A DNA stretch of 64,000 nucleotides, from positions 18,660,501 through 18,724,500 of the forward strand of contig CM072863.1 of the NCBI GenBank assembly GCA_036937835.1. The letters run 5' to 3'. The stretch is from Pampus argenteus (taxonomy: Eukaryota > Chordata > Actinopteri > Scombriformes > Stromateidae). The translations under genes and the position numbers were made by a program. Shown piece by piece: positions 52,976 to 64,000 of the stretch (positions within the stretch are counted from its first letter, which is position 1; the number at the start of each line of letters is the position of its first letter). The notes under the pieces are model-generated. The model was not told the DNA's origin, ran no database searches, and was given only the letters and a program-made list of their open reading frames with translations.

Positions 52976-53783
52976 GCAGAAAAACCGTGCGCAACTTCCC
53001 CACGTTGTGACCGGGTTAAAGTGCCCCCCAGCCCCCCAAACAGTGACAGCGACATTATCCCCAGGATGCAGAATGGGCAGGTTTTAGTGGGAGGAGGCGA
53101 GCACTAAACTCCACTGGTGGGGATGCTGTTCATATGGATGGATGGATAGAAAAAAAGAAAAAAACAGTGTTTCTACTATTCTCAGTAGTGAGCTTGAGAT
53201 ATTTGATGATGTTCATTATATTCTATGGTGTATAATATTGAATACACTATCCCAAATTAGACATGTTGTGTATTCATTTATTAGTTTACATTGGTTATTT
53301 GTTGTTGTTTTTTTTTCCCCAGTACAAACTGAATGAGAAAAGCACAGCCTTGCTAGCCTCATACTAGTCACACACAGCAGACTGCACATGTATACACATA
53401 ATAAGACACTGGCCACTGGGAGCTGCCCAGTAATAGTTCACTATTTGCTGTGGGCCTCTGAGCCACTATAGGATTATAAATGCCTTGCTCAAGAGGGACC
53501 TGGACAGTGCAGTAATAACAGAGGGGGGGCTATAAACACATAACATGAAGAGACACTGATAAAGATCCCTTATATTTGATTATCCAAGAGTTGTGACTGA
53601 GATATGTACTGGTTGGGACATTTTACTGGAAATAATACATTTACAACTAACTAATACAATTAACAGTAAATATAACAGACAATCTTAAACCATAAAATTC
53701 ACTGGAAACAATGTTACTGGTACCAGTATGAATAACAGGAAGAAAACACAAATATATCAATGTTGACATTAGAAAAATAGGTC

Positions 53784-53787
<4 letters not shown>

Positions 53788-53816
<29 letters not shown>
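53788..53816. repeat. (AT)n microsatellite
   Basis: About 14 AT units, a simple repeat. Confidence 0.95.
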
Positions 53817-53817
<1 letters not shown>

Positions 53818-54284
53818 CAATGCAGGTTTGTTTGCAGGCATTTCAGGCATTACAGAGTCACTGCATGACTGTTGCACTCGATTGCATTACACTGACAGGT
53901 GTTCACACTGTTGTGTCATGCGTTTGTATATCGACAGTGTTCACTCCTTTCATTATAATTCCAGCCCAGGTATTGTAGAGTAATAGTCTCTGTAGGGATC
54001 TGTGATTTTACCACTTCTGGCAGCACCAGATCATTAAGAACTCTTTGCATTAGAGAAGCGGGCAGTAAAGGTCAGCGAGAAATCAATTTATCCAATAACC
54101 TCAGACCCACAGACAGAAATGGAGTGGATTTCCAACCTGGAAATGACAAGGTGGGTTGGGTTTATCAGCGTTGCCAGTAATGCTTCTGCTATCTCTGACT
54201 CAGTGGCTCATTTTGTATTTCACTTCAGTGAGCGGTGTGCATCTGTTTGCTGTCAGACAACGTGATTGTATTTGGGGTCAAAAA

Positions 54285-54286
<2 letters not shown>

Positions 54287-54325
<39 letters not shown>
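54287..54325. repeat. (AT)n microsatellite with one C interruption
   Basis: About 19 AT units with a single ACAT break near 54295. Confidence 0.95.
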
Positions 54326-54329
<4 letters not shown>

Positions 54330-57074
54330 TGCTATGCACAAGGCATCCCCTCTTCCTAGACAATGTCACTTCTCCCTGCTCACATCCATCCCCTCCACTC
54401 CAATCTATGACTTACTGTCAGTGTGTGGAGACACCTGTCACTTGTGCTGTGGTCTGTGATGAGTTTCTGAAACCTGGGCAGCCGTGGCATTGTCGTTTTT
54501 TTTTTCTCAAAAGTTCACAGGAGTAAGCTGTTTCAAAGTCAGGAATAACACTTTGGTGGAGAAATACTGAATTATTTTTATCAATATGTTGGTTTAAAAC
54601 TAGTCAAATTGAAATGTATCAAGTGTACAAAAAAAAATACTGCAGTCTGTCCATAATACAGCCATCATGTATACATTTTCAAATGTGGAACATAAACTAT
54701 TACTGTCCTCAGTGATAGTTACTATAAGGCCCTAAATCCATGCGTTGGCATTGTTTCATTCTAAACTGTTCGGAGTTAAACAGCGCAGGTGAAAGAATTG
54801 TCCTTGCAAATATATAAACTGTATTAAAATGAGAAGAACAGGGACTTCCTTCTTACAAACAAGTTCACATGTGCTGGAAAAACCTGGAAAAGGACGGTTC
54901 AAAACACAATAGGGCTAAAGGTAACAGAGTCATGAGTTCTGAGCCAGGTCGTCTCCCTGGATTCATCTTCATCCAACTGGCACCACAGCGGGGAGACTCA
55001 GACCTCTCTGTTACACAAAGAAGGGAAATGAACAGATTGACTTGAATTCAAATAACCCGATTTAGGGTATCATAATCACACTGAATGGATTACACAATGG
55101 CTTGACTGAGCAATAAATGTAACAAGATACCTCTGTGAGGTGCTCTGTGTTACAGTGAGTGCTCGGATCAAATCAAATTAGATTTTGTGGAACATCTGCT
55201 TCCTTTTTTTTTCTTTTTAACAGGAACTGCCTCATCTGTAAGTGGTAAACAGTGACTTAAAGGATTCTCTGCTGACCTTACAGAGGTCCAGGTTAAAAGA
55301 TGGAATTATATATAACCTGATTCACTATATGTTCTTATTTTACAGATGGCACCATCCTAAAAATTAGTTCATAATGCAAACTACACCAAAACAAAATATC
55401 GAACAATTTTCAGCATAATAATCTTAAAGTGAAATCAAGTAATTAAAACACAAGAAAGGACAGTTTGATTAAGAAGTGTTCATACATACAATACAATCAT
55501 ACACCAAATACCAATCCTGGCTGATTATGACCATTTATTTTGTATGTGTTATATACTTTTATAATGCAAACTAAAATGTTGTCACTGATAAGACGCCTTT
55601 TTCGAAGGATTTCAAAGTTTGAATAGAGGCTTTAATGATATTAAGTCAATTATTTGCTAATACATTATTGATTAGTTATAAATCATTATGCCATGGACAC
55701 TGAAAATTCTGGAATCTCATTGGTTGGTAGGTGTGGATAAAACTTTAATATATAGAGCAGTTTAACCAGATATCTATATACATGTGTTTGTTGTTTCTAC
55801 TGAACTATAGGTAACCATGGCAACAGTACTGAAGCCTCAGAACCTAGCACTTTAAAAAAGGGCTTTATTATAGCTGGGTATTTATTAGAAAAATAAATAA
55901 ACAGCATTTCATTTAACCTTTATGATAAATATGCAATTTTTTAATGGACATAAATGGAAGACATCAAATCCAAGCTCATTAAAATAGGATAAGAGAAACA
56001 TTAGAACGACAGTGGCAAAAAAAAAAAGAGAAACAAATTGGGCAGTCAAATATTAATAGATTTTCTTTAAAAAAAAAAAAAAGAAAAAGCGAGGATTCCC
56101 TAAATGAGATGCTGAGGGAATTTTATGTCTTGGTCTAGCCAACGTAACCAGGGAGCAGGGAATATACAGCCTGTCAAGTCTTATAAGCTTGAGGGCAGGC
56201 ATCAACCGACATCTAACTGCCCTGAACATAATTAGCAACACCAGGTTCTGCTCATTAAACTTTTAAATCTGTAATCAGACGCTACAGAAAAAGCAGATAA
56301 GATGTAAGTGTTCAAACCAAGTGCTTTTAAGTGTTGTTAGAGTGTCTTCGCCTCATACATTAAAACTTTTATTAAGAACACATTTTGGGATGCCAGGCTG
56401 TGAAAAATCCCACTGGCTGCCCTTCTATTTGGTAATAATATCATATATAATTACCATATTATATATTTATAAAGGCTCATGGGTCACTCAGTGTCTAATA
56501 AGCCACCAATTATGCACTTATAAATGTTAATAGGGCATTAATACGTTGTTTTAATTAATCAAATCAAAAGTTAATGAATGATTGTGTGCAGCTTTTTTTA
56601 AAAAGAATTTATTTTATTAATTTAATAATAAAAAGATCTGAAATTACAAGTAGATAATTTAACCATTAATAAAGCCATTAGTTACGAGAAAGTTATGAGA
56701 AAGCAGTATTACTAAAATATACCCAGTAATGATTTCTCTGCTTCATAAATAATATATTTTCAGACTTGAATTATATCTCAGGTGACATATTGTTGGCCAT
56801 ATGGACCATATTTACTGCAGGGAAGTAAACCCAAGATATAAAAACATAGTACCTCCCCAGCTAGACAGGGCAGGGCCTCATTATAAGACATCGAATGTGA
56901 AATTTCCAAGAGAGACTGAGTGAGGGGAAAAGAATGAGCTGGTGCCGTCAAAGCAGGGCCTGAAAACAGAGGGTACCTCTGTCAAAGGTGTCAAAGTTCA
57001 CGGGCAGAGCATGAATGAACGCACCCCCCATCGCTCCGCTTCCGTCTTGTTTTTCCTGATGTGTTCCCCCATCA

Positions 57075-57094
57075 CTCTCTCTCTCTCTCTCTCT
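57075..57094. repeat. (CT)n microsatellite
   Basis: About ten CT units, a simple repeat. Confidence 0.95.
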
Positions 57095-57593
57095 TTCTGT
57101 ATCATGGAATATCACTGTGGGGCAGAAATCCCCTCATTGACGTCTGCAGTGCTGCATAATGAGAATAAATGAGCTGGAAGTGAATATGCAGGCTGTGTGC
57201 TGCTTGCCGCTCCATACCAGTCAGCCTATGGGCTTTCATCAAAAATTAAGATGGATTGTGTTGCCAAAAGCCCGTAAAACAATGCTGCACAGTGTTTTAT
57301 TTATCTAAAGCACAATTCAAAGGCCATTTCAAAGGATTACACATGTACATTCATTTCAATTTGGAACATTTTGTTTATATACATGTTGCTGATATTTATT
57401 TGAAGTGATTAAGATAGTGATGATCCCATACATTTACTTGCATTTGCAGTGTGATTTCACACAGACACACTTAAACAGATTTTTTATTTTTTTTGTCATA
57501 ATGGATGGACTTGTATTGAATCTTGTGAAGCAATGATCCACTGTTGGAATTTACCAACCAACTCCTTCATGTAGCTCCTCCCCCAGCCTCTTG

Positions 57594-57605
57594 TAGCTCA
57601 GTTGG
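57594..57605 (+). other. pol III A-box-like sequence, possible SINE fragment
   Basis: TAGCTCAGTTGG fits the A-box consensus TRGCNNAGYNGG exactly. There is no B box (GGTTCGANTCC) in the next 80 bases and no cloverleaf, so this is not a tRNA gene. It could be a broken tRNA-derived SINE or chance. Confidence 0.3.
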
Positions 57606-57903
57606 TGGCTTCATTATATGTAATACAGGCCACGCAGGCGCCCTTAAATTCATCACTTAGAGCAGTTTCTAATACAGTAAAATATACAGTAAAAAAAAAC
57701 AAACCATCTTATATGCAACACAATGAAAGACTTCACACTTCAACTATTCATGAATATCACCAAGGAAAACATGACTTAGTGTCATGACGCATGATGAGTT
57801 GCTCCGTTGGTGTGACTGTGAACTCCAAACGCAAAATAAATTCCCAGTTTTTACCGTAAGAATGAAAAAAAGCACAACACAGCACGATCTGAAACTCACT
57901 CAC

Positions 57904-57965
57904 CGCAGATTCCGACGATACGTAGCCAGGGTGGATTAAAGGGCTGCTTGTCAGCTCTGATGTCA
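57904..57965 (-). other. candidate chl1 5' noncoding exon
   Basis: A 62-nt minus-strand segment has a strong pyrimidine tract and acceptor (TGTCTCTTCTCTCCAG before TGACATCAG) and a consensus donor (CTGCG|gtgagt). It has no long open frame, and mammalian CHL1 also has several noncoding 5' exons. It could be an upstream leader exon of chl1; no transcript evidence is available. Confidence 0.4.
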
Positions 57966-58379
57966 CTGGAGAGAAGAGACAAATCTCCTTTGAGAAAGAG
58001 TGTGTGTCGTAGGAGCTGTGTGTTGTTCACCCACATCTGCTGGTTGACAAATGCGCACACATTTGCTGACGAGAACGTGCAGCAAATTTAACTGTTCTAT
58101 CACAAAAAATGAGGGTTTTTAGACCGTTAATTAGGTGATGTTATGTAGCGCCTGCCTTTTCCTGTGAAGGTTGAGAATGTGTTATGAAGTGAAAGCTAGT
58201 AAATGATTAGTATGAGTCATGCCCTGGCTTATTTTGCCAGCAGAGTTTGGGTACATATGAAAACATGTCTACGGGTGAACCTGACTGTCCAAACATAAAA
58301 AATATATATCTAACAACACCTATAAAGATCACTAATTAACATGTTATACCATAAGACCACAAATTAGCATTCTTTTTTG

Positions 58380-58500
58380 TGTACAGACTAGCTTTGGGTA
58401 GCTACTTGTTTTTCCCTGCCTACAGTCCTTATGCTAAGCTAGGCTAAATACAGCCAGGCACCAGCTCCATAACTATAAATGTATTTCTCTAAATGTTCAG
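58380..58500. repeat. relic of a common percomorph dispersed repeat
   Basis: CTTGTTTTTCCCTGCCTACA, GTCCTTATGCTAAGCTAGGC and CACCAGCTCCATAACTATAA resemble a widespread fish repeat containing TTATGCTAAGCTAAGCTAAC, from memory. Ends and superfamily are not determined. Confidence 0.45.
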
Positions 58501-60962
58501 CTACTGTCCAATAAAACTACCCATCCCCTGCATAACAGATGTTTCAGAATACAGATTACATGCATTTGTGATATGCTGTGCCAAATATTTATTAATTATT
58601 AATTCATGTGTTATACATTAACCTTGCTGGCGTGAGACTGCTGAATGAAATAGTACTATAGCCCGCGTAAAGAACATACAAGGTCATACAACCGATGAAG
58701 ATTCAGACCTATTTTGTTTATTACAAGTATTGCTGAAGGCTGTATAACAGGAGCACGTTGAAGAATCTTCGCCGGAGCGCATGCTGTATGGCGACGGAGG
58801 GCAGGTGTGATTTATTGTGTGAAGGCTTTCTGCTCAGACTTCCAGTGGCTCACTTATTATCAACCCACCTGCAGCAAAGAGCTCAGAATAAAGCAAGAGC
58901 CTCTCCCACTTTCTACTATAAGAATGCGTGAGCAACATCTGTGGCTTCCCTGTGGCACCTGACGAGCAGCCTCGCAGCCCCTCCCTGCATCACACAGGAA
59001 GTGCCGGAGGCACAGCCGTAGTATTCAATTCGTAATTAACATCAGCAGCAGGTTGGGAGAGGGCGTTTTCCTCTGGCAGATTGCTCTGTGCGTAGGCGCT
59101 CTCCCCAGAGACCATGCATCGCTCTGCTAGTGGGTTCATCATATACCTTCGTGAAATCATTTGCTCTTCATGAGAACGACAAGGAGCATCCTCTCACCCA
59201 ATAAAGGCTGGGAGATACCGTAGTGTCTGGATGAGGACAGGAGGAAGGAGAGGTGGAGGGGGGGCTCACAGTATGAAAGCTGTTTCCATAGCAATCCAAA
59301 TATTGCAGCTATGAGTTTGTGCTGAGATGGGAGACTGGTGCCAAACGGGCTGTCAATCATTTAACAAAGAAGGAAATCGGGAATAAGCTTTCCCTCTCTC
59401 CCTACAGTAATATAACTGCCGGACCATTTGATAAAGATGAAGTGCTATCATTAGATAGCATGTGCTTTTTTTTACAAGTGTAGGTGTCTATTGCACCTTA
59501 GTATTTTGTGGCCACTGTGATGAGACAATTGATTTGAATGTATTACATACTCTTAATCTTTTATCAAAGTGTATTATCTTTTATGTTTGAGAATCAGGAG
59601 ACAGATCAGCACAGTAGAAGCTGTGCACTTTCACACTGGCACCATTCTCAGTGTTACACAGTTAACTATAAGTGAGTAAAAGACAGTATTTCTCACGTGG
59701 GGCATCTTATCTTCACATACAGTCGTGAACACTTAAAAATGCAACTGACCGAGCTGTTCGCTGAAAGACACGAATCAGTACAGCAAGAAAAGATGGGGCA
59801 CTCTCCTCCTGTGAAAGAATTTACCATTAGATAATTAAATTTCTCTGTGGTTGGATGCAACACAATGACGGTGTGATCATGCAAATAATTGCCTTCCTGC
59901 TTATACTCAGGCAAAGAGGTCGACATGCATGGCCATATCAGATCTCTGGGAACACAAGTAAAAGCTCACATGTACGCACGTATATTCATTTATTACTGCG
60001 TGAATGGACGCTGAGAATAACATCATCGGCTTTTTGATAAGGAAGATGTCATACAGCAGCTTTAATACAATAAGAAAACACACGTCTCCAGCTTTGACAG
60101 GCCCTGCAGGCTGTATGATCATTCCAAGATGGGGTTTTTACGGTGGGAGTGTTACACAGTTCTCTCTCAGGGGAGGTGCATATGGAGGTAATAGAATTGG
60201 GCCCACGGGATAACAGGGGTGTTATTTTGTCTGTTTCAATTAAATGTCTTCAGGAGGAATCCGAGGGACGACTAACATGTTTGGTAGTGGGGCAAACGTT
60301 GGCCACAGGGGAGCAGGAGGGATTGATAATAACCAGCAGAGTGGCTTTAAAGGAGTCTACCAACAAATCAATAACTTTAGATCCAGAACCCCATCTAATC
60401 AAGACTGAAAAGCCCTGGAGCTAATTAAAAAGAAACAATGGAAATCGATAGAAATAATCCCTCACATTTGCCTCAGTGTCCTCACATGTTTTGTTCAATA
60501 TTGGGAGCATTAGTCAAAGAGAGAACTCACTAAATCTCTTATGATCTGCTAAGTCTGGAGATATATTAAAAAGCACATATGATGGCATACATATACTGAT
60601 ACTGATGCACATTATGTTTGTTCAAGTATTTCCATTTCAATCGACAGCAGCTAGATGTTTGCATTTAGATCCCACATTTCTCAAGACCCAGGTACAGTAG
60701 ATAGATGATTTACAGAAAAGCCACGACATATTGATTGAGCAGGAATTATATAGTATTCTCAGCCTTATTAAAAAGTATCCACATATTCAGTGTTATTGTC
60801 TCTATAGCAAGGTTAGCACTGTTGTTGACCTCATGTAGCCTACAATAATCCTGCACTTATTCCTAATGTTAGCCTAAGCACTCGCACAAACACAAAAGAA
60901 AGCCAACTGAAAGAACTGTGAAGCCAAATACACAGCTTTTCATAATTAGCATTAGATGACGA

Positions 60963-60970
60963 TGACGTCA
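60963..60970. promoter_or_regulatory. full CRE palindrome TGACGTCA
   Basis: A perfect cAMP-response element, 33 bp before a (GGCGGA)n run. One such octamer is expected by chance about once per window, so activity is not implied. Confidence 0.35.
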
Positions 60971-61002
60971 CAAAATACTGGTAATGCTGAAAAAAAAAAA
61001 CA

Positions 61003-61022
61003 GGCGGAGGCGGAGGCGGAGG
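61003..61022. repeat. (GGCGGA)3 GC-box-like hexamer repeat
   Basis: Three tandem GGCGGA units follow a run of ten A. It is GC-rich against an AT-rich background. Confidence 0.9.
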
Positions 61023-62577
61023 ATCTTTTGCCAATGAGAGGCATATACAGTATTGTGTACTCCACCAGATGCATGCATGTTGTTGATTAACACACAAATC
61101 AGTTTAGCTGCACATCCTGCCATCAATCATATTTAGATATTATGTGTGGATGGAAAGAATTTATATTGAATTTATAACGGGAAGCCTGTGTTAATAACGA
61201 GAGTTGTGGAGTTTGAAAGACATTGCTGTTTAACAAAAGTATGCTATTGGTTGTACTATAGGAAACTATATTACAGGAATTCAGTGTTTGTGGAGCCCAA
61301 TTCGCTTTTGGGACTAAATCAGGATTGCTTTTATACTGGTCCTTCAATTTTTGGTATGAAATCTCCTACAACACTCCTTATCTATCCTTTAACCCTACAT
61401 GGAGTCAGGAGACTCAGGCTGAGAAAATCTGTATGAAATATTATATGTATTTTTAAAACACAAGTTAATCTTGATGTCAACACCCAACATAAGCAGAAGG
61501 AATGAAATGTTTGTTCTAAACAGCCCAGTTTAAGCAAAACTAAAACTAAATCAAGAGTTTGTTTGGGGGAGTTGGTGTCTGCAGCATGTTCTTGTGCAAT
61601 TTACAGCATGTTCATGCGCATCTTATGTCCTGTATCTCTGCACTTGGACTAGACATCCTGGATCTTGTTACCCGTCTGATGTGGACACATAGTATGATCT
61701 ATGCAGGGGTCAGCGTGTCAGTGAGGGAGAGGGATTCACAGAGGTGCCGTCAGCAGGCCGGCAGCAGTGATTCAGAACTGGTTGATGTCACTTTGACAGA
61801 GAACAGAGAGGGCCATGTTGGTGTCAGCAGGGAGCCAGACACTCAGACAAGCCCAGCTCCTCCTCCCTCTCCCTCCACTACAATCTCTCCTTTAATGGCT
61901 TTTACCTCACAGTCTGTCTTTTACAATCCTGACTTGTGCATGAGTCATCATACTCCTAACATATATAATCTGTGTAATCATGTGTTGCACTGATTAAACC
62001 TCATTATTTCTCTATAATAACACTGGAATTGGAATGAGTACAGAGTTGAAATGTAATCATCAATGTATTATTCAGAGAAGAAAAGAGAACACAGTGAATG
62101 GAGGCTTAAAAAAAAAGTTTTCTCCCTTTCCTACTAGAATGAAAAAGAGGTGGCTGGTTTAGTTTCCATGGAGATATAGGCTACGTGGAACTCAGGAAGT
62201 CAATTAGCAATCTGGCTGCATCTCATTAAATGTTGTCTGGCAGTGGTGAGAGGTTGAGGCTGGGATTTATTTATTTATCAGGAAGAATCACTGTTATAAG
62301 CATTCATGGATGTTTTATCCTGCTGTTTGCTCCAATGAGCAGCGGTCAGTTAACAATCCGTGCATCTGTTACCTGTCAGCAGTGGGAAGGTTGAAGACTC
62401 AGGGCTCCATTTAAACGCTCTAATGCGGCCATTGTAGATCTCAAATGAGGTATAATCTGGATAGAGCACATGTGTTTGTCTCCACGCCCTGTACTGGAGC
62501 TATTAGGTGCTGGAGGGATGGGGACGGTCACAAAAGGCCCTGCTGATAAATCTGTCTGTTCAACAAAGTCCTCAAAA

Positions 62578-62578
<1 letters not shown>

Positions 62579-62637
<59 letters not shown>
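62579..62637. repeat. (AC)29 microsatellite
   Basis: The longest uninterrupted dinucleotide tract of the window; likely polymorphic in length. Confidence 0.98.
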
Positions 62638-62638
<1 letters not shown>

Positions 62639-63018
62639 CCAGACCTGATTTGCATGAGCCTCAAAAATACTCTAAATAAGTTGCTTGCTTTTCTGTCTTG
62701 CAGCTCCATTGTGTCTCTGAGGATCAAGGGTGGAGCATGAGCAGTGAGCAACACCACAGATGCACCAACCCCCAGATGCACCCAAGAGCAGCTCCTGATA
62801 TTGCAATGTGAATTCCAAATAATATCACACCGGCACTGATGAAAAGCAATATGCAGTCACCAAAAGCAGTGCACAGCTTATCATCAGCACAGGATATAAC
62901 ATAGTGCATATCAGGTCACAAGTATCTGTGAAAATGCTAATGTGTTCTCTGTCCATTATCACCGCCTTGACCAGTTTCATTGTAGGACCTGATGACTCCA
63001 CCAGCAGAGTCCATCCAG

Positions 63019-63039
63019 TCATTCATTCATTCATTCATT
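63019..63039. repeat. (ATTC)n tetranucleotide repeat
   Basis: Five ATTC units. Confidence 0.93.
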
Positions 63040-64000
63040 TACGCACGGCTCCCGGCAGCAGCGAGGCTTCCTGTCATTGTGTCTGACAGGCAGATGACAT
63101 CAGCATGCCCTCGGGCCACTCTGGGGATGCGGCATCTCTTCCTCATCAAGCAAAATAAAGGAGGACTTTGATGGTATCATCTCGGAGTCGCAGCCCCCCA
63201 CACACACACAGTCAGTGTCACACGACAGGAGACTTCCATTTCCCAGTAATCGAGTTTCTGTCTCGCCTCTTTGTGTACAGATGAAGCTCTGATGAAGTCC
63301 TCCCCCTCACCAAACATCTCCCCTCGTCTCCATATAGAGTACCACCACCACCCCCCTCAATCCTGTTTGTGTCTACTTATTTCCCACTTCAGTACACATA
63401 ATGAATATTTATCACAAAACTTCACTGTTAGGAATCTTGCGTTGCAATGCTGGTCTGACTGCATGTTCAGTCAAAAGAAGCATTTTGATTTTAGGATGTG
63501 CATCTACATGCTGTGGGCAGGCTAAATACTTTCTTTTTTTTGACATGCTCTCTGGTATGTTGGATAGTGCTCTAACAAGTGGCAGGCTTTGATAGGTAGA
63601 TTTACATTTGCCCAATGTTAATAATTTGTGCCACAGTGTGACCTTGCATCAATGGCAAGATCAGTGATGTGCAAAAGGGGATTAATGTTTAGTACTCTAC
63701 TTTGTCAAATGTTATCTTAATCCTTGAAAGATAATGTAAATTTGGAGGTGATATGTTAAAGAGACAGATAACCTCAGATGGCTCATTACTGGTCAGTGAC
63801 TGACTCAAATTTATTCATGGACTAAGATCCACTAAAACAATCAAATGTTGCAAAATACAGACTCTTTTCTCCACCCCTTCTGCTACTAAACGTTATGCTC
63901 TGCTCCCCTCCGTTGGTAGAATTAAGAATTACAATTTATTTATTTTTTAAAGCGAAACCAGTTTCTCTTATATTTCTGTTGTCTCAGTCGCCCTCTTCTG

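Larger units (their letters stand above)
52976..57903. other. non-coding region between the two candidate 5' exons
   Basis: It contains AT microsatellites (53788-53816, 54287-54325), a CT tract (57075-57094), homopolymers and a possible pol III A box (57594-57605). No coding segment is recognised on either strand. Confidence 0.6.
57966..64000. other. region upstream of chl1, no gene recognised
   Basis: No exon or ORF here shows a known domain on either strand. It holds a dispersed-repeat relic (58380-58500), a CRE palindrome beside GGCGGA repeats (60963-61022), a long CA tract (62579-62637) and an ATTC tract (63019-63039). Any upstream chl1 promoter would lie here. Confidence 0.6.

Noticed and set aside
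57594..57670. tRNA gene suggested by TAGCTCAGTTGG
   Set aside because: There is no B box, acceptor stem or anticodon arm; at best a broken SINE.
60004..60424. Overlapping plus-strand frames of 69 and 93 residues
   Set aside because: No homology recognised and no splice sites suggesting exons of a neighbouring gene.
61559..61993. 144-residue open frame on the plus strand
   Set aside because: Composition is ordinary translated non-coding DNA, with no recognisable motif, signal peptide or family resemblance.
62376..62781. Open frames encoding poly(Cys-Val) or poly(Thr-His)
   Set aside because: They are translations of the (AC)29 microsatellite.
1..64000. CRISPR arrays, bacterial operons, phage or viral genes
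   Set aside because: No regularly spaced repeats, ribosome binding sites or compact genes; the only mobile sequences are eukaryotic LINE and DNA-transposon relics.

Overview
The window is vertebrate nuclear DNA, almost certainly from a ray-finned fish of the percomorph type. It is intron-rich, AT-leaning and full of (CA)n microsatellites. It carries repeats I recognise from percomorph genomes: a pogo-like element with CCGTATTTTCCGG ends, a hAT-like element starting CAGTGGTTCC, and a 'GGGCTGCAA...GATTAATTGATTAAT' MITE. It is not bacterial: there are no operons, and the only convincing protein gene is split into GT-AG exons on the minus strand.

That gene is chl1 (close homolog of L1, an L1-family neural cell adhesion molecule); the a or b teleost paralogue cannot be told. 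I reconstructed 22 coding exons plus one candidate 12-nt microexon between 21657 (start ATG) and 4266. Together they give 3,073 nt of open frame, about 1,024 residues: signal peptide, six Ig domains and four fibronectin III domains. Every exon has GT-AG borders and the phases chain without a break. The membrane-proximal part, transmembrane segment and cytoplasmic tail lie beyond position 1, after a last visible intron of more than 4.2 kb.

Layout, right to left along the gene: 57966-64000 upstream or far 5' region; 57904-57965 a candidate noncoding exon; about 52672-52975 a CpG-rich promoter-like block ending in a splice donor; 21750-52671 a roughly 31-kb first intron holding a nested LINE cluster, a 25-bp perfect hairpin and microsatellites; 21558-21749 the exon with the start codon and a three-codon uORF; 4266-19600 the ectodomain exons, two per Ig or FNIII domain, with transposon relics in three introns; 1-4265 the truncated last intron.

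The most interesting points are two small in-frame exons placed where the L1 family uses neuronal alternative exons (12 nt between signal peptide and Ig1; 27 nt between Ig2 and Ig3), loss of the mammalian Ig6 DGEA tetrapeptide, an RE1/NRSE-like half-site just inside intron 1, a deleted pogo element that still encodes an uninterrupted N-terminal DNA-binding module, and the perfect hairpin between two opposed LINE relics. I found no wholly new gene system. Homology calls rest on remembered family sequences and could not be checked by search.
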